Source: Patescibacteria group bacterium
GTDB taxonomy: Bacteria > Patescibacteriota > Patescibacteriia > Patescibacteriales > UBA12465
NCBI GenBank assembly: GCA_021734825.1
Contig: JAIPIE010000002.1
Coordinates: 1-28,716, forward strand
Reading direction: 5' to 3'
Length of the DNA: 28,716 bases
Shown: in pieces, positions 7,703 to 15,692 of the stretch
Layout of the letters: each line of letters begins with the position of its first letter
Numbering within the stretch: position 1 is the first letter of the stretch
The notes under the pieces: model-generated
Databases searched by the model: none
Told to the model about the DNA's origin: nothing
The model's input: the letters and a program-made list of their open reading frames with translations, nothing else
Made by a program: the position numbers and the translations under genes

Positions 7703-10357
7703 ATGGCAAGAAAAAAGAAAAAATCTGATAATCCTTTTGACAATTTAAATCTGCCCTCATTTGAGCTAGACACAAGAGCTAAGCGCAGTATTTGGATTGT
7801 TCTAATTTTTGCCTTGGGTCTTATTTCCTTGCTCGGTCTTTTTAATATGTCCGGTCAAACCGGAATCTTCTTGTCTAAGTGGCTGATATTAATTTTTGGT
7901 TTTGGTAAGTGGCTAGTGCCGTTGATATTATTATTTTGGGGTATATTATTGGTACGCGACAAGACGGTTGATGTAAAATTTAATGATTATTTAGGCTTAT
8001 TCCTTTTATTTATTTCCTATCAAACCTTGTTTCATTTTTTCTTTGATAAAGCGAGGTGGCTGAGCATAATTAAAGAAGGTTTAGGTGGTGGTTATATTGG
8101 TTATTATCTAAGCACCGCTTTTGCTTATATTTTTGGCTTTTGGGGAGGGATTATTATTCTTATATGTTTATTTTTAGTGTCTCTTGTTCTTGTTTTTAAC
8201 ACCTCTTTGTCGAAATTAATCGGACGGGAGAGTTTATTTGGCTCAATCTTTAATTCTATTACTGCCTCATTTCAAGCTCTGTTTTCTTCTACTCAAAACA
8301 ATGGTGATAGTCAGTCAGCTCGGGATCTGATTGAAGAAGCGCGCACAAAAGTTCTAAATTCTTGGCAGAGCAAAGCCTTAGAGGAGAGCGAAGAACTTGA
8401 CGATAGCCGAGATGAAGATAAATTGGCCGAAGATATTATGGCGACACAGGCTAAAATTTCCAAATCAAGCAAATTTAAAACACAAGAAAAAATAATTTTT
8501 CCAAAAAAGAGAATTAGAATTGACATGCCCTTAGAGCTTTTAAGTGCTAAGGCCGGACAAGCAATTGGTGGTGATACGGAAATTGGTGCCCAAAAAATTA
8601 AACACACACTGGAAAATTTTGGTATCGCCGTGGAGATGGCGGAAACAAAAGTTGGCCCGACAGTAACGCAGTATACTTTTAAACCAGCTGAGGGCGTGAA
8701 AGTATCACGCATTATTACTTTAAATAATGATTTATCTTTGGCCTTAGCTGCCCATCCTATTCGTATTGAAGCCCCGATACCAGGACAATCATTAGTCGGC
8801 ATTGAGGTTCCGAATAAGACTAAGGCAGTGGTCGGTTTGCGAGAAATTTTAGAAGATAAGGTCTTTATCAATCGCAAGCATAATATGATGATTGCTTTGG
8901 GTAAGGATGTTTCTGGAACATCTTGGATTTATGATTTAACGCGCATGCCTCACTTGTTAGTAGCTGGTGCCACTAATTCCGGTAAATCGGTTTGCTTAAA
9001 TACAATTATTATTTCTCTTTTATATCAAAATAATCCTGATGATTTGCGTTTTATTATGATTGATCCGAAGCGTGTAGAATTGCCTGCCTATAACGGCATT
9101 CCTCATTTATTAACGCCGGTTATCACTGAAGTTTCTAAAACAATTAACGCCTTAAAGTGGTGTTTAAATGAAATGGATCGTCGTTATGATGTTTTAAATA
9201 AGTCGGGTAAGAAAAATATTCAAGGATATAATGAAGCTAAGCCGGAAGAAAAATTGCCATACATTATTTTTATCATTGATGAGCTAGCTGATTTTATGAT
9301 GACCTCGGGTAAGGAAATGGAGGCAGCCATTATTCGCTTGGCTCAAATGTCTCGGGCCGTTGGTATTCATTTAATTCTTGCCACCCAGCGTCCGAGCGTT
9401 GATGTTATTACCGGGCTGATTAAAGCGAATGTTCCTGCTAGAATTGCCTTTTCTGTCACCTCGCTGGTTGACTCCAAGACAATTTTAGATGTGAGTGGCG
9501 CCGAAAAATTACTTGGTCAGGGCGACATGCTTTTAACAACAGCGGAATTATCTAAGCCTAAACGCATTCAGGGTGCTTACGTTAGTGATCAGGAAATTAA
9601 TGATGTTATCAGTTATATTAAAGAAAAGAGTGGTGAAGCTGAATATCTTGAGGGCATCACTGATAGGCAAAAGGTTGCTGGTGTGGCTGGCGTTGGTCTT
9701 GATGGCACTCATGGCGACGAAGATGAATTAATGGAAGAGGCTCAGGAAGTTATTATTAAGGCTGGCAAGGCCTCGACTTCGCTATTACAACGAAGATTAT
9801 CAATCGGTTATGGCCGAGCCGCTAAAATTTTGGACATGCTCGAAGATGCGGGTATTATTAGTCCTTCTAATGGCTCGAAGCCAAGAGAAGTTTTAGTGAG
9901 CCGTGAACAAATGGAGAATATGCGTAATCAAGGAGTTAGCGCGATGCCCGTGCATGATCGTAAGTCGGCCTCTGCTCCGAGTGCTTATTTAGATGAAGGT
10001 GATGATGATACTTTGGCTTTTACTAATAACGAAGAAGAGGAGATTGAAGAAGAAGGTGATGATGATAAGCTTGTGCCTGAAAAAGAAATTAACAAAGAGA
10101 CAGAAGAAGGAGAGAATGAAGACCGTGCAATAGACAAAGAAGAAGATGAGACTGAAGAGAGCAAAATTGAGACTCCAGCTTTTTTACTTGATGATGACGG
10201 ACCGGAAGATAACGTTAAAGATGAGGATGAAATTTTAGAAGAGATTAAAGCCGACTCAGACGAGGAGGAGTCAGACAAGAAAGATGATGATAAGAAAAAA
10301 GAAGTAAAACCAAGAATATTTGATGATGAAGATGAGGGTATGTTTTTCAGCCGCTAA
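7703..10357 (+). CDS. ftsK: DNA translocase FtsK/SpoIIIE
   Basis: An 884-residue septal DNA pump that moves the chromosome termini through the closing division septum. The N-terminal 175 residues hold about four membrane segments, for example RSIWIVLIFALGLISLLGLF. A short linker leads to the motor. The Walker A loop GATNSGKS is at 422-429, and Walker B IIFIIDELADFM has D526/E527. They are followed by LAQMSRAVGIHLILATQRPSVDVITG. The gamma DNA-reading winged helix lies at about 673-740 (EEAQEVIIKAGKASTSLLQRRLSIGYGRAAKILDMLEDAGI). Unusually, the protein does not end there. About 123 more residues (762-884) form a low-complexity tail that I count as 57 Asp/Glu, ending RIFDDEDEGMFFSR. A dedicated promoter and Shine-Dalgarno site precede the gene, and a terminator follows it. 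Confidence 0.96.
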   Translation: MARKKKKSDNPFDNLNLPSFELDTRAKRSIWIVLIFALGLISLLGLFNMSGQTGIFLSKWLILIFGFGKWLVPLILLFWGILLVRDKTVDVKFNDYLGLFLLFISYQTLFHFFFDKARWLSIIKEGLGGGYIGYYLSTAFAYIFGFWGGIIILICLFLVSLVLVFNTSLSKLIGRESLFGSIFNSITASFQALFSSTQNNGDSQSARDLIEEARTKVLNSWQSKALEESEELDDSRDEDKLAEDIMATQAKISKSSKFKTQEKIIFPKKRIRIDMPLELLSAKAGQAIGGDTEIGAQKIKHTLENFGIAVEMAETKVGPTVTQYTFKPAEGVKVSRIITLNNDLSLALAAHPIRIEAPIPGQSLVGIEVPNKTKAVVGLREILEDKVFINRKHNMMIALGKDVSGTSWIYDLTRMPHLLVAGATNSGKSVCLNTIIISLLYQNNPDDLRFIMIDPKRVELPAYNGIPHLLTPVITEVSKTINALKWCLNEMDRRYDVLNKSGKKNIQGYNEAKPEEKLPYIIFIIDELADFMMTSGKEMEAAIIRLAQMSRAVGIHLILATQRPSVDVITGLIKANVPARIAFSVTSLVDSKTILDVSGAEKLLGQGDMLLTTAELSKPKRIQGAYVSDQEINDVISYIKEKSGEAEYLEGITDRQKVAGVAGVGLDGTHGDEDELMEEAQEVIIKAGKASTSLLQRRLSIGYGRAAKILDMLEDAGIISPSNGSKPREVLVSREQMENMRNQGVSAMPVHDRKSASAPSAYLDEGDDDTLAFTNNEEEEIEEEGDDDKLVPEKEINKETEEGENEDRAIDKEEDETEESKIETPAFLLDDDGPEDNVKDEDEILEEIKADSDEEESDKKDDDKKKEVKPRIFDDEDEGMFFSR

Positions 10358-10376
10358 TGATTAACATAGATATTAT

Positions 10377-10403
10377 AAAAAGACCGAGTTTGGTCTTTTT
10401 TGT
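10377..10403 (+). terminator. Intrinsic terminator after ftsK
   Basis: AAAAAGACC (10377-10385) pairs with GGTCTTTTTT (10392-10401) around a six-base loop. The closing arm itself provides the U-run. It lies 20 bases after the ftsK stop and about 40 bases before the Mur ligase start. Confidence 0.8.
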
Positions 10404-10427
10404 ATAGTTTTTTCTTTCCGTTTTTCT

Positions 10428-10436
10428 TGTTATAAT
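10428..10436 (+). promoter_or_regulatory. Extended -10 promoter giving a near-leaderless Mur ligase mRNA
   Basis: TGT followed directly by TATAAT (10431-10436) forms an extended -10 element. The -35 region is only a T-run. Transcription would start about seven bases downstream, near 10443, just before the ATG at 10445. The message would therefore have almost no leader. Confidence 0.6.
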
Positions 10437-10444
10437 GTTAATGT

Positions 10445-11857
10445 ATGTTAAATAAAATAAAAAAATTAATACCACTACAAGCTTTTAAATTTCTACAACC
10501 AGTTTACCATTTTTTAATGGCTTATGTGGCGGCCTTGTATTATAACTTTCCTAGTCGTAAGTTGCTTATTATTGGCGTGACTGGCACCACCGGTAAAACC
10601 ACCACTGTTTATTTGCTGTCGCGCTTGCTTTCTGAAAACGGTTATAAAGCAGGCTATACTTCAACCGCTCAATTTAATAATGGCGAGAAAGAATGGTTGA
10701 ATGACAAGAAGATGACCATGCCAGGAAGATTTTTTCTGCAAAAAAATCTACGTAAGATGATAAAAAATGATTGTCGTGTGGCGATTGTGGAGACAACGTC
10801 ACAAGGTATTGAGCAGTTCCGTCATCGCTTTATCAATTATGACTTATTAGTGTTTACTAATCTTTACCCCGAACATATTGAGGCTCATGGTGGTTTTGAA
10901 AATTACAAAAAAGCGAAGGGCAAATTATTCTCTCACTTAGCTAGATGTAAGAGTAAATATTTTGATAGTGATAATAAGGTTGTAATTGGTGCTAGTGGTT
11001 TAAAGCAGACAGAGCTGCGTAAAATAAAAAAGACGATTATCGTTAATGGTGATGATGAACAAGCCTCATATTTTCTGTCTTTCGCGGCTGAACGCAAGTG
11101 CGTTTATACAAGTAATGAAAAATTAAGAGTTGAGAATTTAAATTTGAATAATCAAGAAGAAATTAAACCAGTTCCAGAAATATTTTTATATCAGTCTTTA
11201 TTCTCCGGAGCCGAAGGGTCTGATTTTCAGTTTTTAAATAATCATTATCATTTGCCGGTTCTTGGTTCCTATAATGTCTATAATGCTGTGGCCGCCCTTA
11301 GTATAGCCGAAGCTTTAGGTATAGAGTCTAAGAAGACTTTAGAATCTTTATCTAAAATTAAAACGGTGGCCGGGAAGATGGAAAAAATCGAAGCTGGTCA
11401 GAATTTTACCGTTTTGGTGGATTATGCTTTTGAACCTAAAGCTTTAGCTGCTTTGTATGAAAATTTAAAACACTTTAATTATCAGCACTTAATCCATATT
11501 CTTGGCTCTACTGGCGGTGGTCGCGATCAATCTCGTCGGCAAATTCTTGGCAATTTAGCAGGTAAGGAGGCGGATATAGTTATTGTCACCAATGAGGACC
11601 CTTATGACGAAGATCCACAGATAATTATTGATCAAGTGGCCGCTGGGGCGGAGAATGCTGACAAAGAGCCAGATAAAAGCTTATTTAAAGTATTGGATCG
11701 TCGTGAGGCTTTTCGCTTGGCTTTTAAATTAGCTCAGGCGGATGATTTAGTTTTAATCACTGGCAAAGGGGCAGAGCAGTATATTTGCGCTAAAAATGGT
11801 CATAAAATTCCCTGGGATGACCGTAAAGTTGCACGTGAAGAATTAGCGAATCTATAA
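10445..11857 (+). CDS. MurE-like Mur ligase lacking the N-terminal domain
   Basis: A 470-residue Mur ligase, the ATP-dependent family that adds amino acids to UDP-MurNAc precursors of peptidoglycan. The ATP loop IGVTGTTGKTT is at 43-53. The central domain has ETTSQGIEQ and FTNLYPEHIEAHGGFENY, and VLGSYNVYNAVAALSIAEALG follows. The C-terminal domain has VDYAFEPKALAALYENL, HILGSTGGGRDQSRR, IVTNEDPYDEDP and ITGKGAEQYI, all of MurE type. In ordinary MurE a UDP-sugar-binding domain of roughly 90-100 residues precedes the ATP loop. Here only about 45 residues do, and they include a hydrophobic helix (FLQPVYHFLMAYVAALYY). The DNPR-type specificity motif is altered to NEDPY, so the amino acid added is uncertain. 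MurT- or CphA-like ligases are less likely given the MurE-type C-terminus. Confidence 0.82.
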   Translation: MLNKIKKLIPLQAFKFLQPVYHFLMAYVAALYYNFPSRKLLIIGVTGTTGKTTTVYLLSRLLSENGYKAGYTSTAQFNNGEKEWLNDKKMTMPGRFFLQKNLRKMIKNDCRVAIVETTSQGIEQFRHRFINYDLLVFTNLYPEHIEAHGGFENYKKAKGKLFSHLARCKSKYFDSDNKVVIGASGLKQTELRKIKKTIIVNGDDEQASYFLSFAAERKCVYTSNEKLRVENLNLNNQEEIKPVPEIFLYQSLFSGAEGSDFQFLNNHYHLPVLGSYNVYNAVAALSIAEALGIESKKTLESLSKIKTVAGKMEKIEAGQNFTVLVDYAFEPKALAALYENLKHFNYQHLIHILGSTGGGRDQSRRQILGNLAGKEADIVIVTNEDPYDEDPQIIIDQVAAGAENADKEPDKSLFKVLDRREAFRLAFKLAQADDLVLITGKGAEQYICAKNGHKIPWDDRKVAREELANL

Positions 11858-11865
11858 TCGTTGAG

Positions 11866-11895
11866 TTTTGAATCTTGAATTTTGAATCTTGAATA
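11866..11895 (+). repeat. Heptamer repeat (TTGAATC/T), copy 1
   Basis: About four direct copies of TTGAATC or TTGAATT begin nine bases after the Mur ligase stop codon. The same heptamer recurs after rpoB and after lepA. This copy lacks the inverted left arm seen in the other two. Confidence 0.65.
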
Positions 11896-11936
11896 TGAGC
11901 CGCAGGCGAATAAAGTCTCTGTGCATAAGCTGTGTA

Positions 11937-11994
11937 TTGACAAATATTGACGAATGTAATAATATAAATAATACAATCAGGCATCAGGTATAAT
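11937..11994 (+). promoter_or_regulatory. Promoter cluster upstream of the rpoB leader
   Basis: A perfect -35 TTGACA (11937-11942) lies 17 bases before TAATAT (11960-11965). An overlapping TTGACG (11947-11952) and a later isolated TATAAT (11989-11994) offer alternative starts. Transcripts would cross the hairpins at 12010-12171 before reaching rpoB. Confidence 0.6.
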
Positions 11995-12009
11995 AATGAA
12001 AAAATTTGT

Positions 12010-12055
12010 CGGTAAGGTGTAAATTTCTTCTCTATTCACCCATCCGCTTTTTTTG
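12010..12055 (+). terminator. Weak terminator-like hairpin in the rpoB leader
   Basis: CGG...GGTG (within 12010-12019) can pair with CACC...CCG (12037-12046) around a three-by-three internal loop and a 17-base loop. GC and seven T follow. The stem is marginal, so this may be an attenuator or chance. Confidence 0.35.
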
Positions 12056-12139
12056 TATTATTAGCCTGAATTCACTTTATAAATAATTTTTATTCTAAAG
12101 TGATTATAAAATATAGTTGCAATTAAATATCAACTCAAT

Positions 12140-12171
12140 AACTCAAGCTCATTTAGGTTTGAGGTTTTTTT
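12140..12171 (+). terminator. Terminator-like hairpin before rpoB
   Basis: AACTCAA (12140-12146) pairs with TTGAGGTT (12159-12166) with one bulged G, and a run of seven T ends at 12171. It sits 97 bases before rpoB. It could end a short RNA made from the 11937-11994 promoters, end Mur ligase read-through, or act as an attenuator. Confidence 0.55.
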
Positions 12172-12172
12172 G

Positions 12173-12200
12173 TTGAAAGCATCTATTCTCATCATGCAAT
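12173..12200 (+). promoter_or_regulatory. Candidate proximal rpoB promoter
   Basis: TTGAAA (12173-12178), a 16-base spacer and TGCAAT (12195-12200) lie directly downstream of the terminator-like hairpin. Transcription would begin near 12207, at the base of the stem-loop at 12208-12258. The -10 box is imperfect. Confidence 0.4.
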
Positions 12201-12207
12201 AAAATTC

Positions 12208-12258
12208 GGGCCAGCTTATCGTCAACCTGTTTGACAGGTGATGATTGGTTTGTTGCCC
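12208..12258 (+). promoter_or_regulatory. Structured leader stem-loop directly before rpoB
   Basis: The core is ACCTGT (12225-12230), loop TTG, ACAGGT (12234-12239). It extends downward through ATCGTC with GATGAT (12218-12223 and 12240-12245), using one G-U pair and one bulged A. An outer GGGC (12208-12211) can pair with GCCC (12255-12258). Only ten bases separate the outer stem from the ATG at 12269, and no Shine-Dalgarno site is present. Confidence 0.55.
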
Positions 12259-12268
12259 TTAAAGCTCT

Positions 12269-15200
12269 ATGCCAAACACGAGCACTGTAGATAAAAAGAT
12301 CGCTGAACGTAAATTTTTTACCGATTTTAAGGCAGTTATGCCTTTACCGGATTTAATTGAAATTCAAAAAGATTCATATAGCTGGTTCTTAAAAGAAGGC
12401 TTAATTGAATTATTTGACGAAATTAATCCCGTTACCGATTTTATTGGTCGGGATTTAGAGTTATATTTTGAAGACTACTATCTTGATGAGCCAAAGTTCA
12501 CTGAGCTAGAAAGTCGAGAAAAAAATATTACTTACGAATCCCCTTTACGCGTAAAGACGCGTTTAGTGAATAAGAAGAGCGGGCAATCTGTTAATCAAGA
12601 AGTGTATTTGGGTGATTTCCCGGTAATGACCGATAAAGGTACTTTTATTATTAATGGTATTGAGCGTGTAGTTGTTTCTCAGTTGATTCGTTCGGCTGGA
12701 GTTATGTTTACCTCCGAGTTTGTGAAAGGTAAGAAATGTTATGGTGCTAAAATTATTCCTAATCGTGGTGCTTGGTTAGAAATTGAAACAGATTCAAATA
12801 AAGTTATTTGGGTGCGTATTGATCGTAAACGTAAAGTGGCCGTGACTTCACTGTTGCGTGCTTTTGGCTATGAAACTGACGAAGAAATAAAGAAATTATT
12901 TGCTGATGTTGATTTAGTTAAAGATGTGGATGAGCCAAGTTTTATTGAGGCAACAATCGAAAAGGATATTGCTAAAGATGAGGCAGAAGGCTTGCAGGAG
13001 GTTTATCGTCGTATTCGTCCTGGAGATTTAGCTTCAGTTGATAATGCTCGCCAGTTAATTCATTCCATGTTTTTCCGCTTTGATCGTTACGATTTTGGTC
13101 GCGTTGGTCGCTATAAATTGAATCGCCGCTTTAATCTTGATTTAGCTAATACCAAAGAGAATAGAGTTTTAAGAAAAGAGGATTTATTGTTAATTGTTAA
13201 AGAGGTTATTCGTTTAAATATTACTAAAGAACCAGAAGATGATATCGATCACTTGGGTAATCGTCGCGTACGGGCTATTGGCGGTCTAATTCAGAATCGT
13301 TTTCGTGTTGGCTTGGCTCGCATGGAACGTATTATTAAGGACCGTATGTCCACTACTGATATTGCCACTTTAACACCAAATAAATTGGTAAATTCTCGTC
13401 CAGTTATCGGTGTGGTGAAAGAATTTTTCATGTCTTCGCAGCTGTCTCAGTTTATGGATCAAACCAATCCCTTAGCTGAACTTGAGCATAAGCGTCGTTT
13501 ATCAGCCATGGGTCCTGGTGGTTTAACCAGAGAAAGAGCGGGCTTTGATGTTCGTGACGTGCATTCCACTCATTATGGACGTATTTGTCCGATTGCTACT
13601 CCTGAAGGTCCAAATATTGGTTTAGTTGGACACCTTGCCAGTTATGCTCGCTTAAATAGTTATGGCTTTTTAGAAGCACCATATCGTAAAGTAAAACATA
13701 GCAAGACTGGTAGTCATGTTACTGATGAAATTGTTTATATTGATGCTTTTGAAGAAGAAAAATATATTACGGTTGACTCCACTATTCCGACTGACGCCGC
13801 TGGGCGCTTTATCCCTACTCGTTATGAGGTAAGAAAATATGCACAACCAGGCATGGAGGACGTAGATAAGATTGATTTAGTCGGCGTAGCCGCTAATCAG
13901 ATTATTTCCATTGCCACTTCCTTAATTCCTTTCATGGAACATAATGATGGACAGCGTTCACTCATGGGAACAAACATGCAACGTCAGGCTGTTCCGCTCG
14001 TTAAAGCGGAGGCGCCTGTGGTTGGCACTGGTGTCGAGGCTCGAGCTGCTCGTGATAGCGGTCACGTTGTGATTGCCAAAGAAGATGGAGTAGTAGTTAA
14101 GGCAGATGCCGCCGTGATTGAAGTTGAAAATAAAAAGGGACAAGTAGTTAGATATTCTCTAAATAAATTTTTACGTTCTAATTCTTCAACTTGTATTAAT
14201 CAGCATCCCTTAGTAATGGTGGGTGATAAAATTAAAGCTGATCAAATTCTTTCCGACGGACCTTCTATTGATAACGGGGAACTGTCTTTAGGTCGCAATG
14301 TTTTAGCAGCTTTTATGACTTGGGATGGTTTTAACTATGAAGACGCTATTATTATTTCTGAACGTTTGGTAAAAGAAGATATTTATTCATCTATTCATAT
14401 TGAAAACTACACCATTGATGTTCGTGATACTAAGCTCGGTCCAGAAGTAATAACAAATGATATTCCTAATATCAGTGAAGAAAAGTTAAAAAACTTAGAT
14501 GAAGAAGGTATTATCCATATTGGTGCTGAAGTTTCTTCAGGAGATATTTTAGTGGGCAAGATTACACCCAAGGGTGAAACCACTTTATCGGCTGAAGAAA
14601 AATTATTACGCGCCATTTTCGGTGAAAAGGCTAAAGATGTACGTGATTCTTCTTTATATCTTGAACATGGTGAACACGGAAAAGTGGTTGATGTGAAGAT
14701 TTTCTCTCGTGAAGAAGGAGATAAATTAGCTGCCGGCGTTTTACAATCTATTCAAGTTTCAGTGGCAAACTTACGTAAGATTCAGGTTGGCGATAAGATG
14801 TCTGGTCGTCATGGTAATAAAGGTGTTATTTCCAAAATTGTACCCGCCGAAGATATGCCTTATATGGAAGATGGAACTCCGATTGATATTATTCTTTCTC
14901 CTTTAGGTATTATTTCTCGTATGAACTTGGGACAATTATTAGAAACTCACATGGGCTTTGCTGTGAAGAAGCTAGGCTATCGTGTGGCCACCCCAGCTTT
15001 AAACGGAATTACTGAAGATCAAATTAAGAGTGAATTAAAGAGAGCTGGTTTATCTGAAGACGGCAAGGTGACTCTTTATGATGGTAAAACCGGTGAAGCT
15101 TTTGATCATAAGATTACGGTTGGTTATAAATATGTTTTGAAATTAAATCACATGGTGGAAGATAAGATTCACCAAAGATCAATTGGTCCATACTCTCTCA

Positions 15201-15622
15201 TTACCCAACAGCCTTTGGGAGGAAAAGCACAGTTTGGCGGACAGCGTTTTGGAGAAATGGAAGTTTGGGCGCTTGAAGGTTACGGCGCTGCCCACACTTT
15301 ACAAGAAATGCTTACCATCAAGTCTGATGACGTCCCTGGTCGCAGTAAAGCTTATGAAGCTATTATTAAAGGTGAGGAAATTGAGAAGCTCAATGTGCCT
15401 GAGTCATTTAATGTTTTAATTCGTGAGTTAAAAGGTTTAGGTTTGAGTGTTGAATTGCTTGGTGGTAGTAATGGGCAACCAGCTTCTGAAGTCGAGACAG
15501 AGCTGGACCTTGAAGAGAAGAAAGATGCTCGCTTTGATTACGACAAGCCAGAGGTAATAGTAACTGATGAATTGCCGATAACCGATGAATTGCCAGCGAG
15601 TGCAGAAACATCAGAAGAATAA
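12269..15622 (+). CDS. rpoB: DNA-directed RNA polymerase subunit beta
   Basis: The 1117-residue beta subunit of RNA polymerase, which forms half of the active-site cleft. It is a compact form, shorter than the 1342-residue E. coli protein. The fork/rifampicin region SSQLSQFMDQTNPLAELEHKRRLSAMGPGGLTRERAGF is intact. D397, H407 and S412 correspond to E. coli D516, H526 and S531, all wild type, so rifampicin sensitivity is predicted at these positions. Other marks are the HYGRICPIATPEGPNIGLV, SWATMGTNMQRQAV-equivalent SLMGTNMQRQAV and GDKMSGRHGNKGVIS motifs, and the C-terminal QQPLGGKAQFGGQRFGEMEVWALEGYGA. The last 20 residues carry a short TDELP repeat. It is preceded by a structured leader rather than by rplJL, and followed by rpoC. 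Confidence 0.98.
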   Translation: MPNTSTVDKKIAERKFFTDFKAVMPLPDLIEIQKDSYSWFLKEGLIELFDEINPVTDFIGRDLELYFEDYYLDEPKFTELESREKNITYESPLRVKTRLVNKKSGQSVNQEVYLGDFPVMTDKGTFIINGIERVVVSQLIRSAGVMFTSEFVKGKKCYGAKIIPNRGAWLEIETDSNKVIWVRIDRKRKVAVTSLLRAFGYETDEEIKKLFADVDLVKDVDEPSFIEATIEKDIAKDEAEGLQEVYRRIRPGDLASVDNARQLIHSMFFRFDRYDFGRVGRYKLNRRFNLDLANTKENRVLRKEDLLLIVKEVIRLNITKEPEDDIDHLGNRRVRAIGGLIQNRFRVGLARMERIIKDRMSTTDIATLTPNKLVNSRPVIGVVKEFFMSSQLSQFMDQTNPLAELEHKRRLSAMGPGGLTRERAGFDVRDVHSTHYGRICPIATPEGPNIGLVGHLASYARLNSYGFLEAPYRKVKHSKTGSHVTDEIVYIDAFEEEKYITVDSTIPTDAAGRFIPTRYEVRKYAQPGMEDVDKIDLVGVAANQIISIATSLIPFMEHNDGQRSLMGTNMQRQAVPLVKAEAPVVGTGVEARAARDSGHVVIAKEDGVVVKADAAVIEVENKKGQVVRYSLNKFLRSNSSTCINQHPLVMVGDKIKADQILSDGPSIDNGELSLGRNVLAAFMTWDGFNYEDAIIISERLVKEDIYSSIHIENYTIDVRDTKLGPEVITNDIPNISEEKLKNLDEEGIIHIGAEVSSGDILVGKITPKGETTLSAEEKLLRAIFGEKAKDVRDSSLYLEHGEHGKVVDVKIFSREEGDKLAAGVLQSIQVSVANLRKIQVGDKMSGRHGNKGVISKIVPAEDMPYMEDGTPIDIILSPLGIISRMNLGQLLETHMGFAVKKLGYRVATPALNGITEDQIKSELKRAGLSEDGKVTLYDGKTGEAFDHKITVGYKYVLKLNHMVEDKIHQRSIGPYSLITQQPLGGKAQFGGQRFGEMEVWALEGYGAAHTLQEMLTIKSDDVPGRSKAYEAIIKGEEIEKLNVPESFNVLIRELKGLGLSVELLGGSNGQPASEVETELDLEEKKDARFDYDKPEVIVTDELPITDELPASAETSEE

Positions 15623-15692
15623 TTCAATAATTCAATAATTCAAAATTCAAAATTAAAAAATTATTAATCTTTGAATCTTCAATCTTGAATAT
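15621..15692 (+). repeat. Palindromic heptamer repeat, copy 2 (between rpoB and rpoC)
   Basis: The left arm is built of ATTCAA-type units (15622-15654), and the right arm of TTGAATC/TTCAATC units (15670-15690). The arms can fold on each other. Bases 15659-15679 are identical to 27455-27475 after lepA, a 21-base match. It fills the rpoB-rpoC gap and begins at the rpoB stop codon. Confidence 0.75.

Larger units (their letters stand above)
11858..12268 (+). other. 411-base intergenic region: repeat, promoters, hairpins and rpoB leader
   Basis: No convincing gene lies here. In order it holds TTGAATC-type heptamers (11866-11895), a promoter cluster (11937-11994) and a weak hairpin with a T-run (12010-12055). 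An 8-bp hairpin follows (TCACTTTA 12072-12079 with TAAAGTGA 12096-12103), then a terminator-like hairpin (12140-12171), a second candidate promoter (12173-12200) and a strong stem-loop before rpoB (12208-12258). It is the only long gap in the window. Confidence 0.7.

Noticed and set aside
8311..8877. 188-codon open frame on the minus strand
   Set aside because: It lies wholly inside ftsK, in the linker and the start of the motor domain. Its translation has no recognisable domain, and the opposite strand is certain.
9985..10278. 97-codon serine-rich frame on the minus strand
   Set aside because: It is the mirror of the Asp/Glu-rich FtsK tail: GAT/GAA codons read as serine-rich sequence on the other strand.
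11790..11984. 64-codon minus-strand frame overlapping the Mur ligase end
   Set aside because: It is largely a translation of the heptamer repeat and the 3' end of the ligase, without family resemblance.
11997..12023. Eight-codon frame MKKFVGKV in the rpoB leader
   Set aside because: Too short to call as a gene. It is mentioned only as a possible leader peptide.
12208..12258. tRNA-like fold before rpoB
   Set aside because: It has only one strong arm and an outer clamp; there are no D, anticodon and T arms and no acceptor end.
15183..15419. 78-codon plus-strand frame within rpoB
   Set aside because: An out-of-frame reading of the conserved C-terminal part of rpoB.
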